From contig JBGOUV010000332.1 in the NCBI GenBank assembly GCA_041477815.1, positions 1 through 7,822 on the forward strand: DNA of 7,822 bases. Direction: 5' to 3'. This DNA is from JBGOUV01 sp041477815. GTDB lineage: Bacteria; Acidobacteriota; Terriglobia; Bryobacterales; JACQDG01. The notes under the pieces are model-generated. The model was not told the DNA's origin. It did not search any database and saw only the letters and a list, made by a program, of their open reading frames with translations. Positions 1-6,343 of this stretch are shown here, in pieces; the stretch's first letter is position 1; the number at the start of each line of letters is the position of its first letter. The translations under genes were made by a program, and so were the position numbers.

Positions 1-237
1 GCCGAGGTTGAAGCTGAGGTGGCGGGACTTTTCGGTTTGGATCACCTCGCGGGCGGCGTTCCACACCTCGGCTTCCACGCAGCCGCCGCCGATGGTGCCG
101 ACCAGCGAACCGTCCTCGCGGACCAGGAGTTTGGCGCTCTGGAAACTGGGGATGGAGCCGCGCACCTCGACAATAGTGGCGAGGGCCGACTTCTGGCCCT
201 GGCGGCGCAGGCGCACGAGTTCTTCGAAGACATCCAT
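1..237 (-). CDS. XdhC/CoxI-family molybdenum enzyme accessory protein (N-terminal part)
   Basis: This is the amino-terminal 79 codons of a gene that runs off the left edge of the window. The translation begins MDVFEELVRLRRQGQ and has the hallmarks of the XdhC/CoxI N-terminal domain: a V-R-G-S-I-P turn at residues 25-30, an A-K-L-L-V strand at 35-39, and the glycine-rich GTIGGGCVE motif at 47-55 with Cys53 and Glu55. Family members handle or sulfurate the molybdenum cofactor before its insertion into xanthine dehydrogenase or CO-dehydrogenase-type hydroxylases; they are cytoplasmic. The Rossmann-like C-terminal half is outside the window, so completeness cannot be judged. The ATG at 237 is chosen because translation downstream of it is family-like, and a TATAAT at 252-247 would place transcription start about 2 nt before it. 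No Shine-Dalgarno sequence is visible. Its partner hydroxylase genes are not in view. It is divergent from the oxidoreductase at 262. Confidence 0.87.
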   Translation of the reverse strand, partial: MDVFEELVRLRRQGQKSALATIVEVRGSIPSFQSAKLLVREDGSLVGTIGGGCVEAEVWNAAREVIQTEKSRHLSFNLG

Positions 238-246
238 GTGACTGCC

Positions 247-254
247 ATTATAAT
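247..254. promoter_or_regulatory. Bidirectional palindromic -10 element between divergent genes
   Basis: ATTATAAT is its own reverse complement, so TATAAT is read on the plus strand at 249-254 and on the minus strand at 252-247. On plus, seven bases follow before A262 of the oxidoreductase ATG, which predicts a leaderless transcript. On minus, seven bases follow before the base at 239, which predicts a 2-nt leader before the xdhC-like ATG at 237. A partial -35 (AAGACA, 227-232, 4 of 6 matches, 16-bp spacer) serves the plus strand; no convincing -35 is seen for the minus strand. The site is an AT island in GC-rich DNA. Start-site positions are predictions. Confidence 0.6.
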
Positions 255-261
255 ACGGTTC

Positions 262-1290
262 ATGAAGGCCGTTCGCATCCATGAGCACGGTGGTCCGGAA
301 GTACTCCGCTACGAAGACGTTCCCGAGCCGCAGCCGGGGGCGCACGAGGTGTTGGTCCGGGTGCGGGCTGGCGCGCTGAACCACCTGGATTTGTTCATTC
401 GAGCGGGGATTCCGGGGCAGAAGATTCCGTTGCCGCACATTTTGGGGAGCGAAGTGGCGGGGGAGGTGGCGGCGCTGGGAGAGGGGTGTGCGCGGCTGCA
501 GGTGGGGCAGCGGGTGCTGCTGGCGCCGAGCGCGAGCTGCCGGCAGTGCGCGATGTGCTTGGCGGGGCTGGACAACTTTTGCCGGAACTACACGGTGCGG
601 GGCTATTGGAATGACGGAGGGAATGCGGAATATGTAGCCGTGCCGGAGGTGTATGGGATTCCGATTCCGGAGGACCTGGGCTTCGAGGAAGCTGCGGCCG
701 TGCCGCTGGTGTTTCTGACCGCCTGGCACATGCTGATGACACGGGCGAAGATCCGGCCCGGGGAAGAAGTGCTGGTGCTGGCGGCGGCCAGCGGTGTGGG
801 GAGCGCGGCCATTCAGATTGCCAAGATGCTGGGGTGCCGGGTGATCGCCACGGCCGGCGGCGAAGCGAAGCTGGCCCGGGCGCGGGAGTTGGGAGCGGAC
901 GACGTGATCGACCACTACCGGCAGAAGATCGCGGACGAGGTAAAGAAGCTGACGGGGAAGCGCGGCGTGGACGTGGTGTTCGAGCACGTGGGGCAGGCCA
1001 CGTGGGAGCAGGCGGTCGCCTCGCTGGCGCACCACGGGAGACTGGTCACTTGCGGCGCGACGACCGGTCCGCAGGCGGGGTTGGATCTGCGGTTCCTGTT
1101 TGCGAAGCAGCTCTCCTTGTTGGGGTCCTTCATGGGGACGATGGGGGAGCTGCACGAGGTGTTGGGGTTCGTGTTTCGGGGGAAGCTGCGTCCGGTCATT
1201 GATAAGAGTTATCCACTGGCCGAGATCCGGGAGGCGCACCGGCGGCTGGAGAACAAGGAGCAGTTCGGGAAGGTAGTGCTTGCGGTGTAG
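262..1290 (+). CDS. Zinc-binding MDR-family dehydrogenase / quinone oxidoreductase-like protein
   Basis: A 342-residue member of the medium-chain dehydrogenase/reductase superfamily, expected to be a cytoplasmic NAD(P)H-dependent oxidoreductase. The N-terminal GroES-like domain (about residues 1-150) opens MKAVRIHEHGGPEVL. It carries a structural zinc lobe with four cysteines spaced C-x2-C-x2-C-x7-C (Cys93, 96, 99, 107). The cofactor domain has a glycine-rich Rossmann turn at about 173-183 (AAASGVGSAA region). The usual catalytic-zinc positions look replaced: Asn40-His41 where alcohol dehydrogenases have Cys-His, and Gly-Ser-Glu (62-64) in place of Gly-His-Glu. This favours a zinc-independent reductase chemistry, but the substrate is unknown. 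The reading frame stays open back to position 19, but that extension overlaps the divergent xdhC-like gene and lacks family similarity, so ATG 262 is chosen; it sits 7 nt after a TATAAT. The gene precedes aroDE by 33 bp, with no evident functional link. Confidence 0.9.
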   Translation: MKAVRIHEHGGPEVLRYEDVPEPQPGAHEVLVRVRAGALNHLDLFIRAGIPGQKIPLPHILGSEVAGEVAALGEGCARLQVGQRVLLAPSASCRQCAMCLAGLDNFCRNYTVRGYWNDGGNAEYVAVPEVYGIPIPEDLGFEEAAAVPLVFLTAWHMLMTRAKIRPGEEVLVLAAASGVGSAAIQIAKMLGCRVIATAGGEAKLARARELGADDVIDHYRQKIADEVKKLTGKRGVDVVFEHVGQATWEQAVASLAHHGRLVTCGATTGPQAGLDLRFLFAKQLSLLGSFMGTMGELHEVLGFVFRGKLRPVIDKSYPLAEIREAHRRLENKEQFGKVVLAV

Positions 1291-1307
1291 GGGTCGTGTG
1301 TTATCCT
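1280..1307 (+). promoter_or_regulatory. Candidate promoter for aroDE-trpEG-TPR run (extended -10)
   Basis: TGTTATCCT at 1299-1307 fits an extended -10 pattern (TG, one base, then TATCCT, 4 of 6 matches to TATAAT). A weak -35 (TTGCGG, 1280-1285) lies 16 bp upstream, inside the end of the preceding gene. Transcription would start near 1314-1315, leaving a leader of about 9-10 nt before the ATG at 1324. No leader-peptide attenuator or T-box fits in the 33-bp gap. Readthrough from the upstream gene is equally possible. Confidence 0.33.
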
Positions 1308-1323
1308 AGCGTCAACCCCGTAC

Positions 1324-2844
1324 ATGGCGTATCGAAACGAGTTCCCCCGGATCTGCGTGGCCTTGGGCTGCGCGGAGAGCGACAAGCTGGAAAAGCTGGC
1401 GCGGCAGTCGTGTGAGGACGGCGAAGAGTTCCTGGAGATCCGCCTCGACATGCAGGACGAGCCGGCCACGGGGGTGGGGATTATCCGGCGGCTGAAGCAG
1501 AAGTATCCGGACACGTACGTGCTGGCGACGTGCCGGCGGAAGCAGAACGGGGGGCAGTTCCGGGGAAGCATCGACGAACAGTTCAAGGTGCTGGAGGCGG
1601 CAGTGGAGGCCGGCGCGCAGGCGGTGGACGTGGAGGTGGAGACGGCCGAGGCGGCCACGGAAAGGTTGCGGGCGTTCGGCGGGCGGGCCAAGGTGATTGT
1701 GTCGTACCACAACTTTCAAGGGACGCCGGCGTTGCGGCCGATTGTGCGGAAGCTGGAGAAGACGCCGGCGGATGTCTACAAATTGGTCACCACTGCTACC
1801 AAACCGATGGATAACGTGCAGGTGCTGGAGATAGCCCGCAATTCCGGCGCGCGGCCGATGGTAGTACTGGCTATGGGGGAGATGGGTGTGCCCAGCCGGG
1901 TGCTGTCGCTCGGACGGCACGCGCCGTTCACGTACGCGGCCCCCTTGTCGGCGGCGGGGACCGCGCCGGGTCAGGTGTCGAGCCGGTTGCTCCGGCGGCA
2001 GTACCGCTCCGATCGCCATACCGCGGAGACGGCGGTGTACGGAGTGATCGCCAATCCGGTAGGGCATTCGATCTCGCCGGCGGTTCACAATCGGGCGTTT
2101 CAGGCGCGGCGCGTGAATGCGGTCTATGTGCCGTTTCAGGTGGAGGAACGGCACTTGGGAGACTTCTTCCGGGTGGCGGCGGCGCTGCCGGTGGCGGGAT
2201 TCAGCGTGACGATTCCCCACAAACAGAGGGTGCTGCGGTACCTCGATAGCGTGGACCCGGCGGCGCGGCGGATTGGTGCGGTCAACACAGTGTACCGGCG
2301 TCATGGGAAACTGCGGGGCGCTAATACCGACGGGATCGGGGTGACGGCGCCGCTGGAGAAGCGTCTCAAACTCAAGGGCGCGAAGATCCTGGTGATAGGC
2401 AACGGAGGCGGGGCGAGGGGGGCGGCGTTCGCCCTGGCGGACAAAGGCGCCAAGGTGTTTTTGACGGGGAGAAGTCCGGACCGGGTGCGGGCGCTGGCGC
2501 GGATCTGCGGGGCGACGGTGGTGGAGCGCGAGAAACTGGGCGGCCAGCATTTCGACGCGCTGGTGCATGCCACGCCGGTAGGTATGCGTCCGAAGATGGG
2601 GGAGTCGTTCTTTCCGGAGGAGATTCCCGCCGAAGTAGTCTTGGACATGGTGTACAACCCGCTGGAGACGCTGCTCCTCAAGCAGGCTCGGGCCGCCCGG
2701 AAGAAGGTGATTTCGGGACTGGAGATGTTTCTGGAGCAGGCGGCGGCACAGTTTGAGATCTGGACGGCCCAGGAGGCGCCACGGATGGCGATGGAAACGG
2801 CGGCTAGAGAAGCGCTAGGGCTGCGCGGAGCCGCGGAGAGATAA
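1324..2844 (+). CDS. aroDE: Bifunctional 3-dehydroquinate dehydratase (type I) / shikimate dehydrogenase fusion
   Basis: A 506-residue fusion catalysing two consecutive shikimate-pathway steps: 3-dehydroquinate to 3-dehydroshikimate, then NADPH-dependent reduction to shikimate. Residues about 8-225 are type I DHQ dehydratase: substrate-binding EIRLD (38-42), catalytic His129 in SYHNF, Schiff-base Lys153 in DVYKL, Arg192 in MGEMGVPSR, and Gln217 in APGQ. Residues about 237-500 are shikimate dehydrogenase: GHSISP (247-252, substrate serines), Lys300 in TIPHK, Asn321 in GAVNT, Asp336 in NTDG, a Rossmann turn GNGGGAR (359-365), and Arg383-Ser384 in a position typical of NADP preference. Both active sites look intact. 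One oddity is HATPVGM (415-421) where Asn normally replaces His415. The domain order matches plant and chlamydial DHQ-SDH proteins. There is no clear Shine-Dalgarno sequence before ATG 1324. The stop TAA shares its last A with the trpE ATG, suggesting translational coupling. Confidence 0.95.
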   Translation: MAYRNEFPRICVALGCAESDKLEKLARQSCEDGEEFLEIRLDMQDEPATGVGIIRRLKQKYPDTYVLATCRRKQNGGQFRGSIDEQFKVLEAAVEAGAQAVDVEVETAEAATERLRAFGGRAKVIVSYHNFQGTPALRPIVRKLEKTPADVYKLVTTATKPMDNVQVLEIARNSGARPMVVLAMGEMGVPSRVLSLGRHAPFTYAAPLSAAGTAPGQVSSRLLRRQYRSDRHTAETAVYGVIANPVGHSISPAVHNRAFQARRVNAVYVPFQVEERHLGDFFRVAAALPVAGFSVTIPHKQRVLRYLDSVDPAARRIGAVNTVYRRHGKLRGANTDGIGVTAPLEKRLKLKGAKILVIGNGGGARGAAFALADKGAKVFLTGRSPDRVRALARICGATVVEREKLGGQHFDALVHATPVGMRPKMGESFFPEEIPAEVVLDMVYNPLETLLLKQARAARKKVISGLEMFLEQAAAQFEIWTAQEAPRMAMETAAREALGLRGAAER

Positions 2845-2846
2845 TG
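2835..2846 (+). promoter_or_regulatory. Shine-Dalgarno and TAATG stop-start overlap of aroDE/trpE
   Basis: GGAG at 2835-2838 lies 5 nt before the trpE ATG at 2844-2846. The ATG shares one base with the aroDE stop TAA (2842-2844). This fixes the trpE start and suggests termination-reinitiation coupling. Confidence 0.75.
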
Positions 2847-4328
2847 CTGCCTGATCTGAAGACGTTCTTAGCCGATGCGGAGTTGGGAAATATTGTGCCG
2901 GTCTATAAGACCGTCATGGCGGATTTGGAGACGCCCGTGTCGGCGTACCTCAAGGTCGCCCAGGGGAGGCCTTACTCGTTTCTGTTGGAAAGCGTGGAGG
3001 GGGGCGAGCGGCTGGGGCGGTACACCTACCTGGGGGCGGACCCGTTCTTGATCGTGCGGGCGCAGGGGGAGCGGGTGGAGGTGGTCCGCGACGGGAAGAC
3101 TTCGCGGCGCCGGGGGATGGTGGTGGACGTGCTGCGGGAATTGGCGCGCGGGTTTCGGCCGGCAGGGCGGCAGGGACTCCCCCCGCTCAGTACCGGGGCG
3201 GTGGGATACCTGGGCTATGACCTGGTGCGACAGATCGAGCCCCGGGTGCCCGAGTTCGCCACAGACGATCTGAAGATGCCGGACGCCGTGTTTCTGTTTT
3301 TCTCGACGCTGCTGGCGTTCGATCACGTGAAGCACCAGATCTGGATCATCGCCAACGTGCGGTGCGACCAGTGGCCGGGCAAGCTGGAAAAGGGCTACCA
3401 GCAGGCGGTGCGGGAGATCCAGGCGATCGAGAAGCGCTTGGCCCGGGGACTGCCTCGTAGAAAGACCCGGACGGCGCGCCGGGCGGCGATCGCGCCGCGG
3501 TCGAACACCGGGAAAGAGAAGTTCTGCCGGGCGGTGAAGAAGGCCCAGGAGTACATCCTGGCAGGAGATATCTTTCAGGTAGTGCTGTCGCAGCGGCTGG
3601 ACCTGAAGCTGGAGGTAGAGCCGTTCGAGGTGTACCGGCAGTTGCGGACGGTCAATCCGTCGCCGTACCTGTTCTATCTGCAGCTGGACCGGGACGTGGT
3701 GCTGGGCAGCTCGCCGGAGATGCTGGTGAAGATCGACGGGCGGCAGGCGGAATACCGGCCGATTGCGGGAACGCGGCATCGGGGCGCTACGGAGGAGGAA
3801 GACCGGCGCATCGGCGAGGAGCTGCTGGCCGACGAGAAGGAGCGCGCCGAGCACATCATGCTGGTGGACCTGGGCCGCAACGACCTGGGACGCGTGTGCG
3901 AGTACGGGTCGGTGCGGGTGAAGGATCTCATGATCCTGGAGCGGTACTCGCACGTGATCCATATTGTATCGGTAATTATGGGCCGCCTGCGGGCGGGCTG
4001 CGACGAGTTTGACGCGCTGCGGGCGTGTTTTCCCGCGGGAACGCTGTCGGGGGCGCCCAAGGTGCGGGCCATGGAGATTATCGCCGAGCTGGAGCCCGCG
4101 GGCCGGGGCGTCTACGGCGGCAGCGTGATGTATCTGGATTTCTCGGGAAATTTGAACTCCTGCATCGCCATCCGCACGATGACCGTGCGGGGGCGGGAGG
4201 CCCATATCCAGGTGGGGGCGGGGATCGTGGCCGATTCCGTGCCCGAGCGGGAGTGGGAGGAGACCATGAGCAAGGCCGGGGCCCTGCTGCGGGCCGTGGA
4301 GCTGGCCACCGGTTCCGAGGAGATGTGA
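2844..4328 (+). CDS. trpE: Anthranilate synthase component I
   Basis: A 494-residue chorismate-utilising enzyme of normal length. With TrpG it converts chorismate and glutamine-derived ammonia to anthranilate, the first committed step of tryptophan synthesis, in the cytoplasm. The N-terminal domain carries the LLES element (47-50). NPSPYLFYL begins at residue 271. In studied TrpE proteins these two elements form the tryptophan feedback site, so allosteric inhibition is likely. Catalytic-domain motifs are complete: RPIAGTRHRG, DEKERAEHIMLVDLGRND (Mg and chorismate binding), SHVIHIVS (His370/His373), GTLSGAPK (399-406), and a C-terminal QVGAGIVADSVPE segment. The feedback elements and the adjacent trpG favour TrpE over the paralogue PabB, although a TrpG may also serve folate synthesis. 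The gene overlaps aroDE and trpG by one base each. Confidence 0.96.
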   Translation: MLPDLKTFLADAELGNIVPVYKTVMADLETPVSAYLKVAQGRPYSFLLESVEGGERLGRYTYLGADPFLIVRAQGERVEVVRDGKTSRRRGMVVDVLRELARGFRPAGRQGLPPLSTGAVGYLGYDLVRQIEPRVPEFATDDLKMPDAVFLFFSTLLAFDHVKHQIWIIANVRCDQWPGKLEKGYQQAVREIQAIEKRLARGLPRRKTRTARRAAIAPRSNTGKEKFCRAVKKAQEYILAGDIFQVVLSQRLDLKLEVEPFEVYRQLRTVNPSPYLFYLQLDRDVVLGSSPEMLVKIDGRQAEYRPIAGTRHRGATEEEDRRIGEELLADEKERAEHIMLVDLGRNDLGRVCEYGSVRVKDLMILERYSHVIHIVSVIMGRLRAGCDEFDALRACFPAGTLSGAPKVRAMEIIAELEPAGRGVYGGSVMYLDFSGNLNSCIAIRTMTVRGREAHIQVGAGIVADSVPEREWEETMSKAGALLRAVELATGSEEM

Positions 4329-4330
4329 TG
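4318..4330 (+). promoter_or_regulatory. Shine-Dalgarno and TGATG stop-start overlap of trpE/trpG
   Basis: AGGAG at 4318-4322 is 5 nt upstream of ATG 4328, which shares its A with the trpE stop TGA (4326-4328). This decides the trpG start. The frame is open back to 4025, but that extension lies entirely within trpE and is not family-like. Confidence 0.78.
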
Positions 4331-4897
4331 ATACTGGTCATTGATAATTATGACTCCTTCACCTATAACCTGGTGCAGCACCTGGGAGAGCTGGGCGCGG
4401 AGCTGGAGGTGCGGCGCAACGATGCGGTTACGGTAGGCGAGGTGGAGGCGATGCGTCCGGCGGGGATCGTGATCTCGCCGGGGCCGTGCACGCCGCGGGA
4501 GGCGGGGATCTCGGTGCCGCTCATCCGGCGGCTGGCCGGGAAGATTCCGATCCTGGGGGTGTGTCTGGGGCTGCAGTCGATCGGGGAGGCGTTTGGAGGG
4601 CGGGTAATTCGGGCGCCCTATTTGATGCACGGCAAGACCAGCAACATCCACCACGACGGGAAGACGATTTTCGCGGAGGTGCCCCAGGATTTCACGGCGA
4701 CGCGGTATCATTCCTTGATTGTGGAGCGTGGTACGCTCCCCAAGGAACTGGAGATCTCGGCGACCACGCCGGACGGGCTGATTATGGGATTACGGCACAA
4801 GCAGCGCCTGGTGGAAGGGGTGCAGTTTCATCCGGAGTCGGTCTTGACCGGGGCCGGGAAAACGATTCTCAAGAACTTTCTGGCGCTGGCCGGATAG
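4328..4897 (+). CDS. trpG: Anthranilate synthase component II (glutamine amidotransferase)
   Basis: A 189-residue class I glutamine amidotransferase that hydrolyses glutamine and delivers ammonia to TrpE. It starts MILVIDNYDSFTYNLVQ, typical of TrpG/PabA. The oxyanion-loop SPGPCTP lies at 50-56, the nucleophile is Cys79 in GVCLGLQ, and YHSL lies at 127-130. The charge-relay residues are His168 and Glu170 in QFHPES. The triad is complete and the length is standard. The one unusual position is Leu82, where TrpG proteins usually have His in the CLGHQ motif; the class I consensus tolerates variation here, so activity is expected. It could also act as PabA with a PabB elsewhere, as amphibolic subunits do. 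It is coupled to trpE by a TGATG overlap and is followed after 4 bp by the TPR gene. No trpD follows. Confidence 0.95.
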   Translation: MILVIDNYDSFTYNLVQHLGELGAELEVRRNDAVTVGEVEAMRPAGIVISPGPCTPREAGISVPLIRRLAGKIPILGVCLGLQSIGEAFGGRVIRAPYLMHGKTSNIHHDGKTIFAEVPQDFTATRYHSLIVERGTLPKELEISATTPDGLIMGLRHKQRLVEGVQFHPESVLTGAGKTILKNFLALAG

Positions 4898-4904
4898 GAG
4901 CATG
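4896..4904 (+). promoter_or_regulatory. Atypically close Shine-Dalgarno before the TPR gene
   Basis: AGGAG (4896-4900) overlaps the trpG stop TAG (4895-4897) and is only 1 nt from ATG 4902. That is closer than the usual 5-9 nt. Reinitiation after trpG may matter more than independent initiation. A perfect AGGAGGT at 4918-4924, inside the gene, has no suitable start codon within range. Confidence 0.5.
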
Positions 4905-6155
4905 GCGCCGGGTTCGCAGGAGGTAGGGGAGTTCTGCAGGCAGGCGAAGGTGTTGTGTGAGGAACGGCGGTTCGACGCGGCGGTCCGACTCTACGAGCAG
5001 ACGCTGGGATTGCCGCTGGCGAAGCGGGACCGGGGACGGGTGCTGGCGCTGCTGAGCCGGCTGCTGGAGCGGGTTTACGGGGGCTCGGAGCGGGCCCTGG
5101 GGATGGCGCAGGAGGCGGTGTCCCTGCTGGCGAACGCCGGGGAGACGCCGGAAGTTTGGGCCCTGCGGGGTATCAGCCAGGGAGTGGCGGCGCTGTCGGT
5201 GGCGTTCCGCAACGGGCCGGCGGCCATGGCCCGGGCGCGGCAAGCGCTGGCCGATCTGGAGCGCGCGGCGGAGCAGGCGGTGAACCCCGAAGTGTACGGC
5301 ATGGGCGCCGAGATGTACCTGCTTCTCGAGGAGCCCGAGCCGGCCCTCACCTGGGGGCAGCGCTATGTAGCAGTCGAGCGGGACGAGGGGGCGCGGGCCG
5401 CTTTCGCCGGGACGATGGTGCGGGCGTACCGGATGGCGGGGCGGCCCGACGAGGCCGACCGGACGCTGACCGAGGCGCTATTTCGCCTGGATCTGTGCAA
5501 GTATGCAGCGGCCACCCTCTACCACGAGCAAGGGCAGCTCTACCGCGCCGCGGGACGATGGCGGGAGGCCCGGGTGGCGCTGGAACGGGCGGTGGGGGCG
5601 GCGGCCTATGAGGACCAGGGCCGCACTGCGGAGTTGTGGGTCAGCCTGGGGGAGCTGTGCTACGACGAGGGAAATTTCGCGGAGGCGGCCGAGCAGTTCG
5701 AGCGGGCGCTGGCGTTGCTGCCGGAGGACGTGGGGTGGCGCCGGTATGGACTGATCTGGCTCGGCCGGTGCCGCGTGGAAGTGGGCGCCTGCGAACAGGC
5801 CCGGGAGTGCTTTGCCGAGGTGCTGGCGTCGCCGGAGGCCTCCGAGGAAGAGCAGATGGAGGCGCAGCGCGGAGCGCTCTACGCGGAGGCGCAGCAATTC
5901 TACCAGGCGGGGGATTTTCGCACGGCGACGAAGGCGTACCGCCGAATCCTGGAACAACATCCGGCGGACGACGAGTTCCGGCGCACCATGTTGCTGTGGC
6001 TGGCCGACTGTTGCGCGCGGCTGGACGATCCGGCGGGGGCGCGGGCGTGTTATGAGGAGATTCTGGGGTCCTCGCAAGCCGCGGAGGGGGAGAAGCAGAG
6101 GGCGCTGGCGGATCTGGCGAGGCTGCCGCCCGCGGGGCGGACTTGGGTGCAGTGA
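4902..6155 (+). CDS. Tetratricopeptide-repeat protein of unknown function
   Basis: A 417-residue protein made almost entirely of paired helices. TPR-like units are visible at about 7-35, 166-195, 205-235, 243-274, 280-308, 324-353 and 361-390. The clearest is at 245-274, with the W/L-G-Y-F-A-F-A-P spacing of a canonical repeat. A more degenerate helical stretch covers 45-160. There is no signal peptide, membrane segment or enzymatic domain, so a cytoplasmic protein-binding scaffold is the most that can be inferred. It has ten cysteines (including Cys370-Cys371) but no obvious metal-binding cluster. ATG 4902 is chosen because the first helix starts a few residues later and the gene follows trpG by 4 bp. 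Codon use and G-rich sense strand match its neighbours. Its position suggests co-transcription with trpEG, but a role in tryptophan synthesis is unproven. No specific TPR subfamily is recognised. Confidence 0.85.
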   Translation: MAPGSQEVGEFCRQAKVLCEERRFDAAVRLYEQTLGLPLAKRDRGRVLALLSRLLERVYGGSERALGMAQEAVSLLANAGETPEVWALRGISQGVAALSVAFRNGPAAMARARQALADLERAAEQAVNPEVYGMGAEMYLLLEEPEPALTWGQRYVAVERDEGARAAFAGTMVRAYRMAGRPDEADRTLTEALFRLDLCKYAAATLYHEQGQLYRAAGRWREARVALERAVGAAAYEDQGRTAELWVSLGELCYDEGNFAEAAEQFERALALLPEDVGWRRYGLIWLGRCRVEVGACEQARECFAEVLASPEASEEEQMEAQRGALYAEAQQFYQAGDFRTATKAYRRILEQHPADDEFRRTMLLWLADCCARLDDPAGARACYEEILGSSQAAEGEKQRALADLARLPPAGRTWVQ

Positions 6156-6165
6156 GGTGCGTCTC

Positions 6166-6185
6166 GTGGCCGGCTGGCCTGCCAC
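6166..6185 (+). terminator. Weak hairpin just after the TPR stop codon
   Basis: GTGGC (6166-6170) pairs with GCCAC (6181-6185). After a 1x1 mismatch, GG/CC can pair inside. It begins 10 nt after the TPR stop, where a terminator is expected. There is no following U tract, so an intrinsic terminator is not demonstrated. Confidence 0.25.
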
Positions 6186-6290
6186 CGTTACGTCCCGAAC
6201 GCCCCGTCGCAAGGCCCGCGGACGTGCCCCCGAGACCCGTTCTCCGCCCGCCACGCGCTCGGCGTTCTCCCGTACCGCGTCGCGCAGAGG

Positions 6291-6320
6291 TGGGGCCAAG
6301 TGATGCCGGGGTTGGCCCAA
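6291..6320. other. Inverted repeat GGGCCAA/TTGGCCC
   Basis: A perfect 7-bp inverted repeat (6293-6299 with 6312-6318) encloses a 12-nt loop. One further outer pair is possible after a mismatch. It lies in the convergent gap, and no U tract follows on either strand. Function is unknown; it could be part of a structured RNA or terminator. Confidence 0.35.
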
Positions 6321-6343
6321 CTCAGCACCCGGTAGCGGTCATC

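Noticed and set aside
19..261. Upstream open extension of the oxidoreductase frame
   Set aside because: It overlaps the divergent xdhC-like coding region, is not family-like, and lies upstream of the TATAAT and the conserved MKAVRIHEHGGPE start.
42..278. Minus-strand 78-codon ORF starting at 278
   Set aside because: It is a frame shadow of the xdhC-like gene, whose true frame runs 237 to 1 with conserved motifs.
1312..2568. 418-codon ORF antisense to aroDE
   Set aside because: His/Arg/Pro-rich translation without motifs; a typical high-GC antisense artefact opposite a clearly conserved gene.
2868..4205. 445-codon ORF antisense to trpE
   Set aside because: Low-complexity His/Pro/Arg/Leu translation opposite intact TrpE motifs; explained by high GC content.
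4025..4327. N-terminal extension of trpG into trpE
   Set aside because: Gly/Arg-rich out-of-frame reading of trpE; the Shine-Dalgarno and TGATG at 4328 fit the known TrpG start.
4918..4924. Perfect AGGAGGT inside the TPR gene as an alternative start signal
   Set aside because: No ATG, GTG or TTG in the correct frame lies at a usable distance; the first in-frame candidate, GTG at 4950, is 25 nt away.
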